Assembly: GCA_027448805.1 (NCBI GenBank)
Contig: DAIDMU010000120.1
Coordinates: forward strand, 1-44,940
Length of the DNA stretch: 44,940 bases
Reading direction: 5' to 3'
From: Sulfurimonas sp.
Lineage (GTDB): Bacteria; Campylobacterota; Campylobacteria; Campylobacterales; Sulfurimonadaceae
The position numbers and the translations under genes are program-made. Shown here in pieces: positions 27,114 to 34,660 of the stretch (the first letter of the stretch is position 1; every line of letters begins with the position of its first letter). The notes beneath the pieces were generated by a model that had not been told where the DNA came from, made no database searches, and was given only the letters and a program-made list of their open reading frames with translations.

Positions 27114-27848
27114 ATGAGAGACAGACTTGGAAAATATGTAAGCAGCATAAATACGTTGAAAGTTGAAGAGAGGGTACTGTTTTATAACACGTTGATTTTG
27201 GCGGAAGAGGGTGCCGGCAAAACAAATTTAGCATGTAAAATAAGAAATTATATTATTGACAACGATGTTGCTACTCTGTATCTCGATTTTTCTAATTCTG
27301 ATGAGAGTAATATAGAGATACGATACAAAGATGAGTATTTTAACTATATAAGATTTGATGAAAGTGATGCTTTTCAAGAGAAATTTAATGAGCTTGTTGC
27401 TCAGAAAAAACATATCTATATGGCAACTGATCCAAACTACTTCTCCAACAAGAGAGATATAACAAGCAGACTGACGCAGACTCTTCAAAATCAGGGACTT
27501 TTGGATAACTACTACTATTTTTTCCATGATATAGAAAAATTAAACGGGTTTTATACAAAATTTGAAGACTTTTTGCTCTACATGTTAAATTTTTTAAATC
27601 TCAAAAAATATGGGTTGACATTTTTGGCTCAGCCTCATAGTACATTTGAAAGTCCGCAAATTAAACTGCTGTTTACTTTTTTATATCTTGGAAGATGTTC
27701 TAACCTTGATTATTTCAACACCTCAAATCTAAAAAAACTGCCAAAAAACAGATTTTTTTATCAGTACAGAACGAACTACCACACGCTTTTATTTAATGAT
27801 ATTAAAAGCAATATAGTTCAGATTGACGAGTATCTTTTTGAAGAGTAG
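27114..27848 (+). CDS. P-loop ATPase-like hypothetical protein
   Basis: 244 residues. LILAEEGAGKTNLACKIRNY (about 28-47) is a Walker A-like loop in which the first Gly is Ala. A strand then follows (ATLYLDFSN), with a possible Walker B further on (YYFFHDIEKL) and many aromatic residues. No family is recognised. The start follows AAGGAAAAAT. Two bases separate it from nnrD, so it is co-transcribed. It could be a small AAA/KAP-like or STAND-like ATPase; that is a guess. Confidence 0.7.
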   Translation: MRDRLGKYVSSINTLKVEERVLFYNTLILAEEGAGKTNLACKIRNYIIDNDVATLYLDFSNSDESNIEIRYKDEYFNYIRFDESDAFQEKFNELVAQKKHIYMATDPNYFSNKRDITSRLTQTLQNQGLLDNYYYFFHDIEKLNGFYTKFEDFLLYMLNFLNLKKYGLTFLAQPHSTFESPQIKLLFTFLYLGRCSNLDYFNTSNLKKLPKNRFFYQYRTNYHTLLFNDIKSNIVQIDEYLFEE

Positions 27849-27850
27849 TC

Positions 27851-29215
27851 ATGCAAAAACTTTTTGATGAGGTGGCATCTCTAGACAAAAGGTGCTATGA
27901 AGAGTTTTTTTTAAGCGAAGATATTTTGATGGAACATGCAGCCAGCGGCATGGCTGAGTATATTCGTAACAACTTTAAAAATAATTCAAAAATAATTATT
28001 GTATGCGGAAGCGGAAATAATGGAGCTGACGGCATAGCTCTCGCAAGACTTCTGCATGCGGACTACGACACATCGATATACTATGCAAAAAAACCTACAT
28101 CAAAAATGGCGCTTTTGCAAGAGAAGCGTTCTTGCGCCATAGGCGTCAAAGAGTGCAAAAAGCTTGAAGAGTGCGATATTTTGGTCGATGCCATTGTCGG
28201 AACAGGCTTTAGCGGAGAGTTTAGCGATGAGATGAAAACCGTTATTGAAGAGATGAATGGTTTAAGGGCTTTTAAAATCGCCTGCGATATCCCGTCAGGC
28301 TATAAATTTGCCGCAGATGTGACTTTGACTATGGGTGCCTTGAAAAAGAGCATGTTTTTAGATGAATCAAAAGGGTTTGTCGGAGAGATAAAAGTTCTAA
28401 ATCTTGGTCTTAGCAGAGAGGTTTACGAGAAGCGAAGCAGATGGAGTTTGCTCGACTTGGAGGATTTGAGGCTTCCAAACAGAGTGAAAAAAGATTCTCA
28501 CAAAGGCTCTTACGGACATTTGGCAGTTATCAGCGGCGAGAAAAGCGGAGCTAGCATAATGAGCGCCCTTTCAGCCCTGAGATTCGGAAGCGGGTTGGTT
28601 ACTCTTGTCGGGTTTGAAGAGATAGAGATTCCTCACACGTTAATGTACTCACACGAAGTTCCAAAAAACGCAACAGCTTTGGCTTTGGGGATGGGGCTTG
28701 GAGCTGAGTTTAGCAAGATAGAGCTGGATAAATTTTTAGATAACACGCTGCCTCTGGTTGCAGATGCCGATCTCTTTCACATGCCTCTTGTCTTAGAGAT
28801 TTTAAAGAGAGCAGAAGTAGTTGTAACTCCGCACGCAAAAGAGTTTGTTTCACTTCTTAAAATCGCAAAAATTGCTGATATAACGACAGAGGAGCTACAA
28901 AAAAACCGCTTTAAATATGCAGAGGAGTTTTGTAAAGCTTATCAGCATGTAACGCTTATTTTAAAAGGTGCAAATGTCATAATCGCAAAAGGCGACGAGT
29001 TTTATGTGAACCCGCACGGTAGGCCATCGTTGGCAAAAGGCGGGAGCGGAGATGTGCTGGGCGGGATGGTCGGCTCACTTCTGGCGCAAGGGTATAACGG
29101 CTTGGATGCGGCCATAAACGCCTCTTTGGCTCATGCAAAGCTGGCGCTGAACTACACGGGGGCTGATTTCTCACTTACGCCGGATGATTTAATAGAAGAA
29201 ATAAGTAGGTTGTGA
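27851..29215 (+). CDS. nnrD: Bifunctional NAD(P)H-hydrate epimerase / ADP-dependent dehydratase
   Basis: 454 residues repairing hydrated NAD(P)H. The N-terminal epimerase part (NnrE; about 1-200) has VCGSGNNGADGIALARLL and ECDILVDAIVGTGFSG. The C-terminal ribokinase-like dehydratase part (about 210-454) has KGSYGHLAVISGEKSGAS, NPHGRPSLAKGGSGDVLGGM with the catalytic Asp, and a final AHAKLALNYTG. Full length for the fused form. Confidence 0.93.
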   Translation: MQKLFDEVASLDKRCYEEFFLSEDILMEHAASGMAEYIRNNFKNNSKIIIVCGSGNNGADGIALARLLHADYDTSIYYAKKPTSKMALLQEKRSCAIGVKECKKLEECDILVDAIVGTGFSGEFSDEMKTVIEEMNGLRAFKIACDIPSGYKFAADVTLTMGALKKSMFLDESKGFVGEIKVLNLGLSREVYEKRSRWSLLDLEDLRLPNRVKKDSHKGSYGHLAVISGEKSGASIMSALSALRFGSGLVTLVGFEEIEIPHTLMYSHEVPKNATALALGMGLGAEFSKIELDKFLDNTLPLVADADLFHMPLVLEILKRAEVVVTPHAKEFVSLLKIAKIADITTEELQKNRFKYAEEFCKAYQHVTLILKGANVIIAKGDEFYVNPHGRPSLAKGGSGDVLGGMVGSLLAQGYNGLDAAINASLAHAKLALNYTGADFSLTPDDLIEEISRL

Positions 29216-29333
29216 AAAATAGCATACAAATATATCTGACACAAAGTGTCAAGCTTTAGTGCCAAAGCGGTTAGCGTAGCCAATCGGGACAAGCTCCGGT
29301 TGGTGTGACAAAATAAATAGATAGGAATAAAAA
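29216..29333 (+). promoter_or_regulatory. Three hairpins before thiG
   Basis: TGACAC-AAA-GTGTCA (29237-29251), GCTTT/AAAGC (29253-29268) and CCAATCGG/CCGGTTGG (29280-29303, with G-U pairs) sit between nnrD and thiG. No TPP riboswitch motif is present. They may end the upstream transcript or shape the thiG leader. Confidence 0.4.
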
Positions 29334-30113
29334 ATGAGAGATATTTTAAAAATCGGAAAATATGAGTTAAACAGCCGTTTAATTGTCGGAAGCGGAAAGT
29401 ATAAAGATTTTCAAACCACAAAAGAGGCAACGCTTGCAAGCGGGAGCGAGCTGATTACAGTTGCAGTGCGTCGCTTAAATATTACAGATCCAGACAAAGA
29501 GAACCTTCGCGACACATTTAAAGGCACAAACGTAAAGTTTTTGCCAAACTCCGCCGGATGTGTAACAGCAGAAGAGGCGATTACGACTTTTCGTCTGATG
29601 AGAGAGGCTACGGGGATTGATTTGATAAAGCTGGAGGTTATCGGCGATACTCAAAAGACTCTCTATCCTGATGTGCTAGAGACCATAAAAGCATGTCAGA
29701 TACTCGCAAAAGACGGCTTTACTATTATGGCTTACACTTCGGATGACCCGATTATGGCAAAGAGACTTGAAGATGCAGGCGCCCACGCTATTATGCCTCT
29801 TGCAGCCCCTATCGGAAGCGGTTTAGGGATTCAAAATCCATACAATATTGTTTTCGTTCGTGAGGCTGTAAGCGTACCTGTAATTGTAGATGCAGGAATA
29901 GGTTGCGCAAGTGACGCGGCTTATGCAATGGAGCTCGGAGCTGCTGGTGTTCTAACAAACACGGCAATCGCTCAGGCGCAAAATCCTATGATAATGGCTG
30001 AAGCTATGAAACATGCGGTAATAGCGGGGCGAATGAGCTATTTGGCAGGAAGAATCCCAAAACGTCCATACGCGACGGCCTCTTCGCCGATTGACGGGAT
30101 GATACAGTTTTGA
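29334..30113 (+). CDS. thiG: Thiazole synthase
   Basis: 259 residues forming the TIM-barrel enzyme that assembles the thiazole phosphate of thiamine from DXP, dehydroglycine and ThiS thiocarboxylate. K99 in LIKLEVIGD is the Schiff-base lysine. [28 protein letters not shown] and [14 protein letters not shown] are family blocks. No other thi gene is adjacent. The ribosome binding site is TAGGAAT. Confidence 0.96.
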   Translation: MRDILKIGKYELNSRLIVGSGKYKDFQTTKEATLASGSELITVAVRRLNITDPDKENLRDTFKGTNVKFLPNSAGCVTAEEAITTFRLMREATGIDLIKLEVIGDTQKTLYPDVLETIKACQILAKDGFTIMAYTSDDPIMAKRLEDAGAHAIMPLAAPIGSGLGIQNPYNIVFVREAVSVPVIVDAGIGCASDAAYAMELGAAGVLTNTAIAQAQNPMIMAEAMKHAVIAGRMSYLAGRIPKRPYATASSPIDGMIQF

Positions 30114-30143
30114 TTCTCCGCTAAAAAAAGTGAATTTTTGGCT

Positions 30144-30161
30144 TCACATCTTTTGATGTGA
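30144..30161. terminator. Terminator after thiG
   Basis: A TCACATC-TTTT-GATGTGA perfect stem is followed by a T-rich stretch (TCTTATTTTTG) on plus. It lies between the convergent thiG and the small minus-strand gene, so it may serve both. Confidence 0.6.
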
Positions 30162-30177
30162 GAGTCTTATTTTTGAT

Positions 30178-30459
30178 TTAAACTTCTATTTTATTAGAGA
30201 GGTGGGTGAGTAGCAGAAGTTGCCCCATCCCTTCAAAAAACTTCTCAACACCACCCTCTTTTGAATTTATTGATTTTTGTAAAGCAGTTAAAAAGACAAG
30301 CTGTGACTCATACGAAGCCATCATAAATGTATCTAGTATATACTCAAAGGTTACTGTTTTTATTTTGCCATTGATTTTAAAATCTATTTGAGAAAGTATG
30401 TTAACACCCTCCTCTTTCAAAAGTTCTCTGCATTTAAAAGCTACATCACTCAAAATCAA
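30178..30459 (-). CDS. Small hypothetical protein
   Basis: 93 residues (MILSDVAFKCRELLKEEGVNILSQIDF...), mostly helical with no signal peptide or metal motif. No family recognised. It stands alone between thiG and the tRNA cluster. The ATG follows AAAGGGTTG, a fair ribosome binding site. Confidence 0.6.
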   Translation of the reverse strand: MILSDVAFKCRELLKEEGVNILSQIDFKINGKIKTVTFEYILDTFMMASYESQLVFLTALQKSINSKEGGVEKFFEGMGQLLLLTHLSNKIEV

Positions 30460-30626
30460 CCCTTTAAAACTATGTAAAAGTATTGTAACAAAGTAATCTT
30501 AATCTCTTTTTGTGTCACATAATTTCAAGTTTTAAAATATGTAAAAAATACTATTGACATTTAAATGGTTATTGACTATAATTTCGCCTCATTAATCAGC
30601 TATAACGGTTGGTTAAATGTGTAGGT

Positions 30627-30704
30627 CGGGGTGTAGCTCAGTATGGTTAGAGTACTTGGTTTGGGACCAAGGGGCCGAAGGTTCGAGTCCTTTCACCCCG
30701 ACCA
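30627..30704 (+). tRNA. tRNA-Pro (TGG)
   Basis: Acceptor CGGGGTG pairs with CACCCCG, T arm GGTTCGAGTCC, anticodon TGG in GGTTTGGGACC, encoded CCA. Confidence 0.97.
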
Positions 30705-30725
30705 CTTTTATATTTTTAAAGACAT

Positions 30726-30803
30726 GGTGGGATTAGCTCAGTTGGTTAGAGCATTGGTTTGTGGTGCCGAGGGTCACGGGTTCGAGCCCCGCATCCCACC
30801 CCA
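30726..30803 (+). tRNA. tRNA-His (GTG)
   Basis: Acceptor GTGGGAT pairs with ATCCCAC. The extra 5' G (30726) faces C73, as is typical of tRNA-His. Anticodon GTG, encoded CCA. Confidence 0.97.
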
Positions 30804-30848
30804 TAACAAAAAAATATAAAAAAACTTAATAAAATAATAAACTTTGTG

Positions 30849-30925
30849 GCGTTCGTGGCTCAATTGGATAGAGTTTCGGACTTCGGATCCGACGGTTATA
30901 GGTTCGAATCCTATCGGGCGCACCA
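30849..30925 (+). tRNA. tRNA-Arg (TCG)
   Basis: Acceptor GCGTTCG pairs with CGGGCGC using two G-U pairs. Anticodon TCG in TCGGACTTCGGATCCGA, T arm GGTTCGAATCC, encoded CCA. Confidence 0.95.
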
Positions 30926-30940
30926 TTTTTATAAATGCAT

Positions 30941-31017
<77 letters not shown>

Positions 31018-31101
31018 CTTGATTAAACAACTGCTGGCCACTATGGCGCTAAAGCTTTGACTTTTTAAATAAAGTTAAGAAATTAAAATATTAGACCGCA
31101 T

Positions 31102-31186
31102 GCGGATGTGGTGAAATTGGTATACACGCCAGACTTAGGATCTGGTGTCGCAAGACGTGGAAGTTCGAGTCTTCTCATCCGCACCA
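31102..31186 (+). tRNA. tRNA-Leu (TAG), probable integration target
   Basis: An 85-base class II tRNA with a long variable arm (TGTCGCAAGACG). Acceptor GCGGATG/CATCCGC, anticodon TAG, encoded CCA. It is the last tRNA of the cluster, and foreign-looking conjugative genes begin directly after it, so its 3' end is the likely attachment site. Confidence 0.96.
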
Positions 31187-31249
31187 TAAGCCTAAAATAG
31201 GCACTTTCAAAGCTTTTTAAAAGCTCAAAAACTTCTCAAAATAAAATCT

Positions 31250-31269
31250 TAGGGTACTGTCTAGGGTAC
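31250..31269 (+). repeat. Paired TAGGGTAC repeats near the element end
   Basis: TAGGGTAC occurs at 31250-31257 and again at 31262-31269, 12 bases apart and about 65 bases after tRNA-Leu. Further GGGTAC copies appear at 31477 and, inverted, at 31566-31571. Short GGGTAC-type direct repeats next to tRNA attachment sites resemble recombinase arm sites; that role is inferred. Confidence 0.5.
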
Positions 31270-31463
31270 GGTTTTAGATTTTAAATTACACTTCTTAAAA
31301 TTAAATTCTTTTTCGAACTAATCAAAACATTTAAGAAAAAAATCTCAAAAAACGAAAAAATTAGCACTCCATACAACTCTGTATAACTCCATATAATCAA
31401 AAAACCTCTTTTTTGCCTTTATGGTATTGTCTCAAAAAAAGCAGTAGAATTCTTTCATATCAA

Positions 31464-31572
31464 ATTACTGAATGCAGGGTACGAATCTGTAGAGGTTAAC
31501 TTCGGTTGGCTTCGTGTTTGAGACTCCGGTCTCTTGCATTGAGTAATTTCCATAGGGAAAGATTCGTACCCT
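31464..31572 (+). ncRNA. Candidate pseudoknotted structured RNA
   Basis: Arms interleave as A-B-A'-B'. ATTACTGAATGCA (31464-31476) pairs with TGCATTGAGTAAT (31535-31547; one mismatch), and AGGGTACGAATCT (31476-31488) pairs perfectly with AGATTCGTACCCT (31560-31572). Two stable hairpins lie between: GTTAAC-TTCG-GTTGGC (about 31495-31510) and GAGAC-TCCG-GTCTC (31520-31533). Both have UNCG tetraloops only when read on the plus strand, which argues for an RNA from this strand. No known class was matched. Confidence 0.5.
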
Positions 31573-31703
31573 CTCCTTATCGCTCTTCAATCAAAACAAC
31601 AACAGATAACTGTACGACTATCAAAGCTTTAAAACTTGACTTATCAATATTCTACTTTTTATGGAATCTGATAATGAATTTTTGAAGTAATAAATATGAA
31701 AGA

Positions 31704-32268
31704 CTTTATCAATCTAACCTATAGTTTGGCGACCCTAGAAGATTGATAAAGCTCGGCACATAAAGATTATGTGGTGTCTGCAATTGTACCACAATTTTAT
31801 TATAAATCGTTCATATTTTTTACAATTGTTAAAATAAATAGTAGCGGTTTGAGAGGCAACTGCAAGGTTGAAAATCCTTTAAAAGCAAATAGCCCTCAAC
31901 TCCCTAGAGTTTCGGGAGGGAAAATATAGAGTTAGCCACATCAAGGATAAGATGTCAAAAATCAAAAGAGACCAAATGTGCAGAGTGTGAGGCGGTTAGC
32001 GGTTCAATTCACTCTGGAGATACCCGTAGTAAGCAGTAATGCTTTGTAGTGGCATCCTTAAATATCGGTAAGAGCAGCTATGATACGCTGTTTCTGCTAT
32101 AAGGTAAGAAAGGTTATGGATAAGGGCTACCGTCCATATAATGTGTCGTAGATGATGAGCACAACATTATCTACTATGTTAAAAATGAAAGCGAAACCTC
32201 ATTTGACGCGGAAAACTACCCTGTACAGAGAATAGTTGCTAAAAGGCTGTCCTCTATACAGGGTAGTT
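31704..32268 (+). ncRNA. Candidate large structured RNA region
   Basis: About 560 bases without an ORF but with many stems. CTTTATCAATCT/AGATTGATAAAG (31704-31751) is a perfect 12 bp. Others are CACATAA/TTATGTG (31757-31773), AATTGT/ACAATT (31782-31796), CTCCC/GGGAG near 31900-31918, CAGAGTG/CACTCTG (31981-32016), CAGC/GCTG near 32087-32100, TATGGAT/GTCCATA near 32115-32138, TAGATGAT/ATTATCTA near 32149-32173, and a 17-bp stem with one mismatch (32214-32230 / 32252-32268). It lacks the RNase P, tmRNA and group I or II intron signatures I know. One RNA or several cannot be decided. Confidence 0.45.
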
Positions 32269-32352
32269 ATGTCTATTTTTCAGTATTTCCTATATTCTGC
32301 GGTTTTTTAAGAGAAGAGTTTTAAAAAGAAAAAATTAAGAAAATAGACATAA
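32267..32352. repeat. Inverted repeat after the structured region
   Basis: TTATGTCTATTTT (32267-32279) pairs with AAAATAGACATAA (32340-32352). The left arm runs into TTTTT, so it may help end the upstream RNA. It lies just before the convergent minus-strand cassette. Confidence 0.6.
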
Positions 32353-32387
32353 CGAGATTAAAAAGATGGTGAGGAGCTTTTACATAT

Positions 32388-32843
32388 CTACAGCTTTCGA
32401 TCATCTTTTGGCTCAACTTTCTCTCTTAAATTCTCATCCTCTTTTTTTAAATCCATCTCCTTATCAATTTTAGGCGTTAAAGCAATCAAATTAAGTAATA
32501 CGCTTAAGATATCATCACAGCTAGTTTCTTTATCATTTACATTAATAAAATCTTCATTTTCTATTTCTGCTATTTTTATTGGTTCGCTTATATGTATAAC
32601 TTCATCATTTTCAAAGGTTAATTTTAATTCAAATGAAAAACCTGATGTACCACTTCCATCATCTTTAATTTCTATTCTGAATGTATATAATGGGTTTTTA
32701 AAAGTACAATCTTCCATTAAACTGCTCATATTTTTTAAAGAGCTAATTATATTTTTAAACTCAACATATTTACCATCTAAACAAAACTTATATTTGTTAT
32801 CTATAAAATACACACATAATTTAACATTTACATCACCTGACAT
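32388..32843 (-). CDS. Hypothetical protein of the GRAAGRDY cassette
   Basis: 151 residues with no recognised family. The N-terminal two thirds look beta-rich (VKLCVYFIDNKYKFCLDGKYVEF, FSFELKLTFEND). The C-terminal tail is highly charged (KEMDLKKEDENLREKVEPKDDRKL) and probably disordered. No membrane segment. It is the third gene of a minus-strand operon, 45 bases after the membrane protein, with AAGG before its ATG. Low G+C and no relatives known to me suggest mobile cargo. Confidence 0.6.
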   Translation of the reverse strand: MSGDVNVKLCVYFIDNKYKFCLDGKYVEFKNIISSLKNMSSLMEDCTFKNPLYTFRIEIKDDGSGTSGFSFELKLTFENDEVIHISEPIKIAEIENEDFINVNDKETSCDDILSVLLNLIALTPKIDKEMDLKKEDENLREKVEPKDDRKL

Positions 32844-32888
32844 ATAGAAACCTTTTTTATAATTTAAAAAATCATAAGATTAAGTAAC

Positions 32889-33284
32889 TTAAAAATCCCC
32901 ACACCACCAAATCAAAAAAAGCAAAAAAATAATCTTTTCACATTTTTTAAATCTTTCAAACTCCATGTAAAAAATATTATTAAAAATATTATACAAAACT
33001 AAAATTATTATAGAAAATAAAAAGGTACCTATTAAATCAAAACTAAGATCACTTCCTTTGATTTTAAATACATACAAAGTAGCCACAAAACCAATAAAAC
33101 AAATTGCTAAATAAGAAAAAGTAGCAAACCTAATAATAGCCTTACGCACATCATAAGTATCATTAAATATTTTAATGAACAAAGGAGAGAGTTTAAAAAG
33201 AAAAAAATTGTTTTCTATATAATCTCGCCCAGCTGCTCTGCCGTTTTCGCCTTGTGTGATAGTAACGCCTTCATTTTCATCCAT
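32889..33284 (-). CDS. Membrane protein with N-terminal GRAAGRDY motif
   Basis: 131 residues. A short N-terminal segment, VTITQGENGRAAGRDYIENN (7-26), is followed by an amphipathic stretch, two or three membrane helices (about 52-73, 82-106 and LLFLIWWCGDF at the end) and a basic loop. The N-terminal segment closely matches one in the protein encoded just upstream. The start overlaps that gene's stop by 8 bases (ATGGATGA), so translation is coupled. The function is unknown; a membrane effector brought in through the shared motif is one reading. Confidence 0.7.
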   Translation of the reverse strand: MDENEGVTITQGENGRAAGRDYIENNFFLFKLSPLFIKIFNDTYDVRKAIIRFATFSYLAICFIGFVATLYVFKIKGSDLSFDLIGTFLFSIIILVLYNIFNNIFYMEFERFKKCEKIIFLLFLIWWCGDF

Positions 33285-33651
33285 TTTTAATCAATTCCAT
33301 TAATTTAAACTGTAGTTCATCTTCACCGATTTTATCGATCAGCTTCTTGACAAGTGACATAGTAAGCTCATCAAGTTGAGGCTGTTCTGTTGCTTTTTCA
33401 CCCTCTTGATAATCTCTTCCTGCCGCTCTTCCGCCACTACCTTGAATAATAGATACAGAAGAGTCACCAAAAATCTCATTATAAATGCCTAACTCACGGC
33501 ACTTTTTTTTAATCGGGTTGATTGAGTTTCTAGCTTTCCAGCCAGATATCACTGGTTGCTGCACATTTATCTTAAGAGCAAGCTCTGAAATGGTGTGAAC
33601 ATCAAAATATTCAAATAATTTTTCAATGTAAAAATTAACAGTATCTTCCAT
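33277..33651 (-). CDS. CI-repressor-type HTH protein with GRAAGRDY motif
   Basis: 124 residues. Residues about 1-65 form a phage CI-type helix-turn-helix (HTISELALKINVQQPVISGWKARNSINPIKKKCRELGIYNEIFGD), as in the PF07022 family common in Campylobacterota mobile DNA. Then comes VSIIQGSGGRAAGRDYQEGE (about 71-90), then a helical acidic C-terminus (LDELTMSLVKKLIDKIGEDELQFKLMELI). There is no LexA-like peptidase domain. It faces a palindrome-rich region (33675-33780) that probably holds its operators. First gene of the three-gene cassette. Confidence 0.8.
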   Translation of the reverse strand: MEDTVNFYIEKLFEYFDVHTISELALKINVQQPVISGWKARNSINPIKKKCRELGIYNEIFGDSSVSIIQGSGGRAAGRDYQEGEKATEQPQLDELTMSLVKKLIDKIGEDELQFKLMELIKNG

Positions 33652-33674
33652 TATAGTCCTTCAGTGTTACATAA

Positions 33675-33780
33675 TGTAGCATAGTATAGCAAAGATATAT
33701 GAATATGTTGCTATATAGCGATATATTTATATATAATAATGTTAAGTTAAATAAATATCTATATTATGCTATATATAGCT
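33675..33780. promoter_or_regulatory. Divergent operator region of the CI-type repressor
   Basis: Palindromes GCTATATAGC (33710-33719) and GCTATATATAGC (33768-33779) share half-sites, and GCATAGTATAGC (about 33679-33690) is a third, looser copy. They lie in the very A/T-rich gap between the repressor and the divergent excisionase-like gene. Binding by the neighbouring repressor is inferred. Confidence 0.6.
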
Positions 33781-33814
33781 TAATCTATATATTATATCTC
33801 AAAAGGACTTAAAA

Positions 33815-34078
33815 ATGGAAAAAATAGTAATAATCAGCGAAGAAATAATAAATGAAATAAGGGCAAATCAAAGGTTGATTTTGCAAAAAATGGAAAAAAC
33901 AAAAGAGTTTGCGGAGGAAAAATATATCGGTAAACCGAAGGCGGCGGAGCTGTTTGATTGTGATAAACAAACAATCGCAAATCTTGAAAAAGAGGGATTG
34001 ATACAGCGCTACGGTCGCGGTAGGTTTATTAGATATTCGATAATCGAGCTTAAAAAGGCTCTCGGAATTTCGGCGTAG
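33815..34078 (+). CDS. Excisionase-like small DNA-binding protein
   Basis: 87 residues. The N-terminus is a helix (EEIINEIRANQRLILQKMEK). The C-terminal half is a winged HTH of the excisionase/MerR-like type (YIGKPKAAELFDCDKQTIANLEKEGLIQRYGRGRFIRYSIIELKKAL). Such proteins direct excision or act as switch regulators in integrated elements. It is divergent from the CI-type repressor. AAAAGGA lies upstream of the ATG. Confidence 0.75.
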   Translation: MEKIVIISEEIINEIRANQRLILQKMEKTKEFAEEKYIGKPKAAELFDCDKQTIANLEKEGLIQRYGRGRFIRYSIIELKKALGISA

Positions 34079-34320
34079 CAACAACGCTACGCTTAAAACA
34101 TCCCTTTTAAGCTCTTTCACCACTCAAGAGCTTACGAGAGGTGTTTTTAGAACCTCAAGTTATTTAAATTATCAACCCACCGCGTCTGATCTTGGGTTTA
34201 ATAAATTATCACCAACCTGAAAAGCGGGGTTATGGTTATGTTTCTGTTTCTTGAAGAAACAGTTGAATTTGATTTTGCATTTAATGAAATGTAAAACAAA
34301 ATTTAACACAAGGTAAAAAA
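34079..34320 (+). other. Non-coding gap with hairpins
   Basis: AAGCTCTT (34109-34116) pairs with AAGAGCTT (34126-34133) with flanking complementarity, a probable terminator-like stem after the excisionase-like gene. CTGTTTCT-TGA-AGAAACAG (34244-34262) is a second perfect hairpin. AAATTATCA occurs twice as a direct repeat (from about 34167 and 34203). No ORF seen. Confidence 0.55.
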
Positions 34321-34656
34321 ATGATTAAAGCAGCAAAAGATACAAGAAATTTGCTAAAAGGCAGCGGTTTTGTGTCGCTTCCTTTACCCTTAACGGCAGA
34401 GGAGATACAGCATCAACTTTTTGAGGTAATCACTCGTTTTGAGTTTGCAGAGGAGGATACTATTTATTTGTATTTTCCTAAAAATGAAAAAAATAATTTT
34501 CATCTCTTTTTTAATAATCACGAGTTTGGCGACCACACCAATCTTTATATCGGATTTTATCCATATTTTAAGTTTATTGATAAAAATCCTGAAGAGTGTA
34601 AAAAATTCGCAAAAGAAATTTTTGAAGAAATTGAAAAATTAAGAAAAGAGGAGTGA
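34321..34656 (+). CDS. Hypothetical protein of the mobile element
   Basis: 111 residues, soluble, with aromatic strands (TIYLYFPKN, FHLFFNNHEFGDHTNLYIGFYPYFKFI) and a charged C-terminal helix (EECKKFAKEIFEEIEKLRKEE). No family recognised. The ribosome binding site is CAAGGTAAAAAA. It leads a plus-strand operon running into the ParA-like and relaxosome genes. Confidence 0.65.
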   Translation: MIKAAKDTRNLLKGSGFVSLPLPLTAEEIQHQLFEVITRFEFAEEDTIYLYFPKNEKNNFHLFFNNHEFGDHTNLYIGFYPYFKFIDKNPEECKKFAKEIFEEIEKLRKEE

Positions 34657-34660
34657 AAAA

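Noticed and set aside
29216..29333. TPP riboswitch before thiG
   Set aside because: The conserved CTGAGA and ACCTGA motifs are absent; only simple hairpins are present.
31464..32268. Retron, tmRNA or RNase P RNA
   Set aside because: No reverse transcriptase in the window; no tRNA-like ends with a tag ORF; the RNase P core motifs (GAGGAAAGTCC and the conserved 3' block) are missing, and a GGTAAGAGC match near 32067 is too short to count.
31704..32268. Group I or group II intron
   Set aside because: No recognisable domain V or P/Q/R/S core and no intron-encoded protein.
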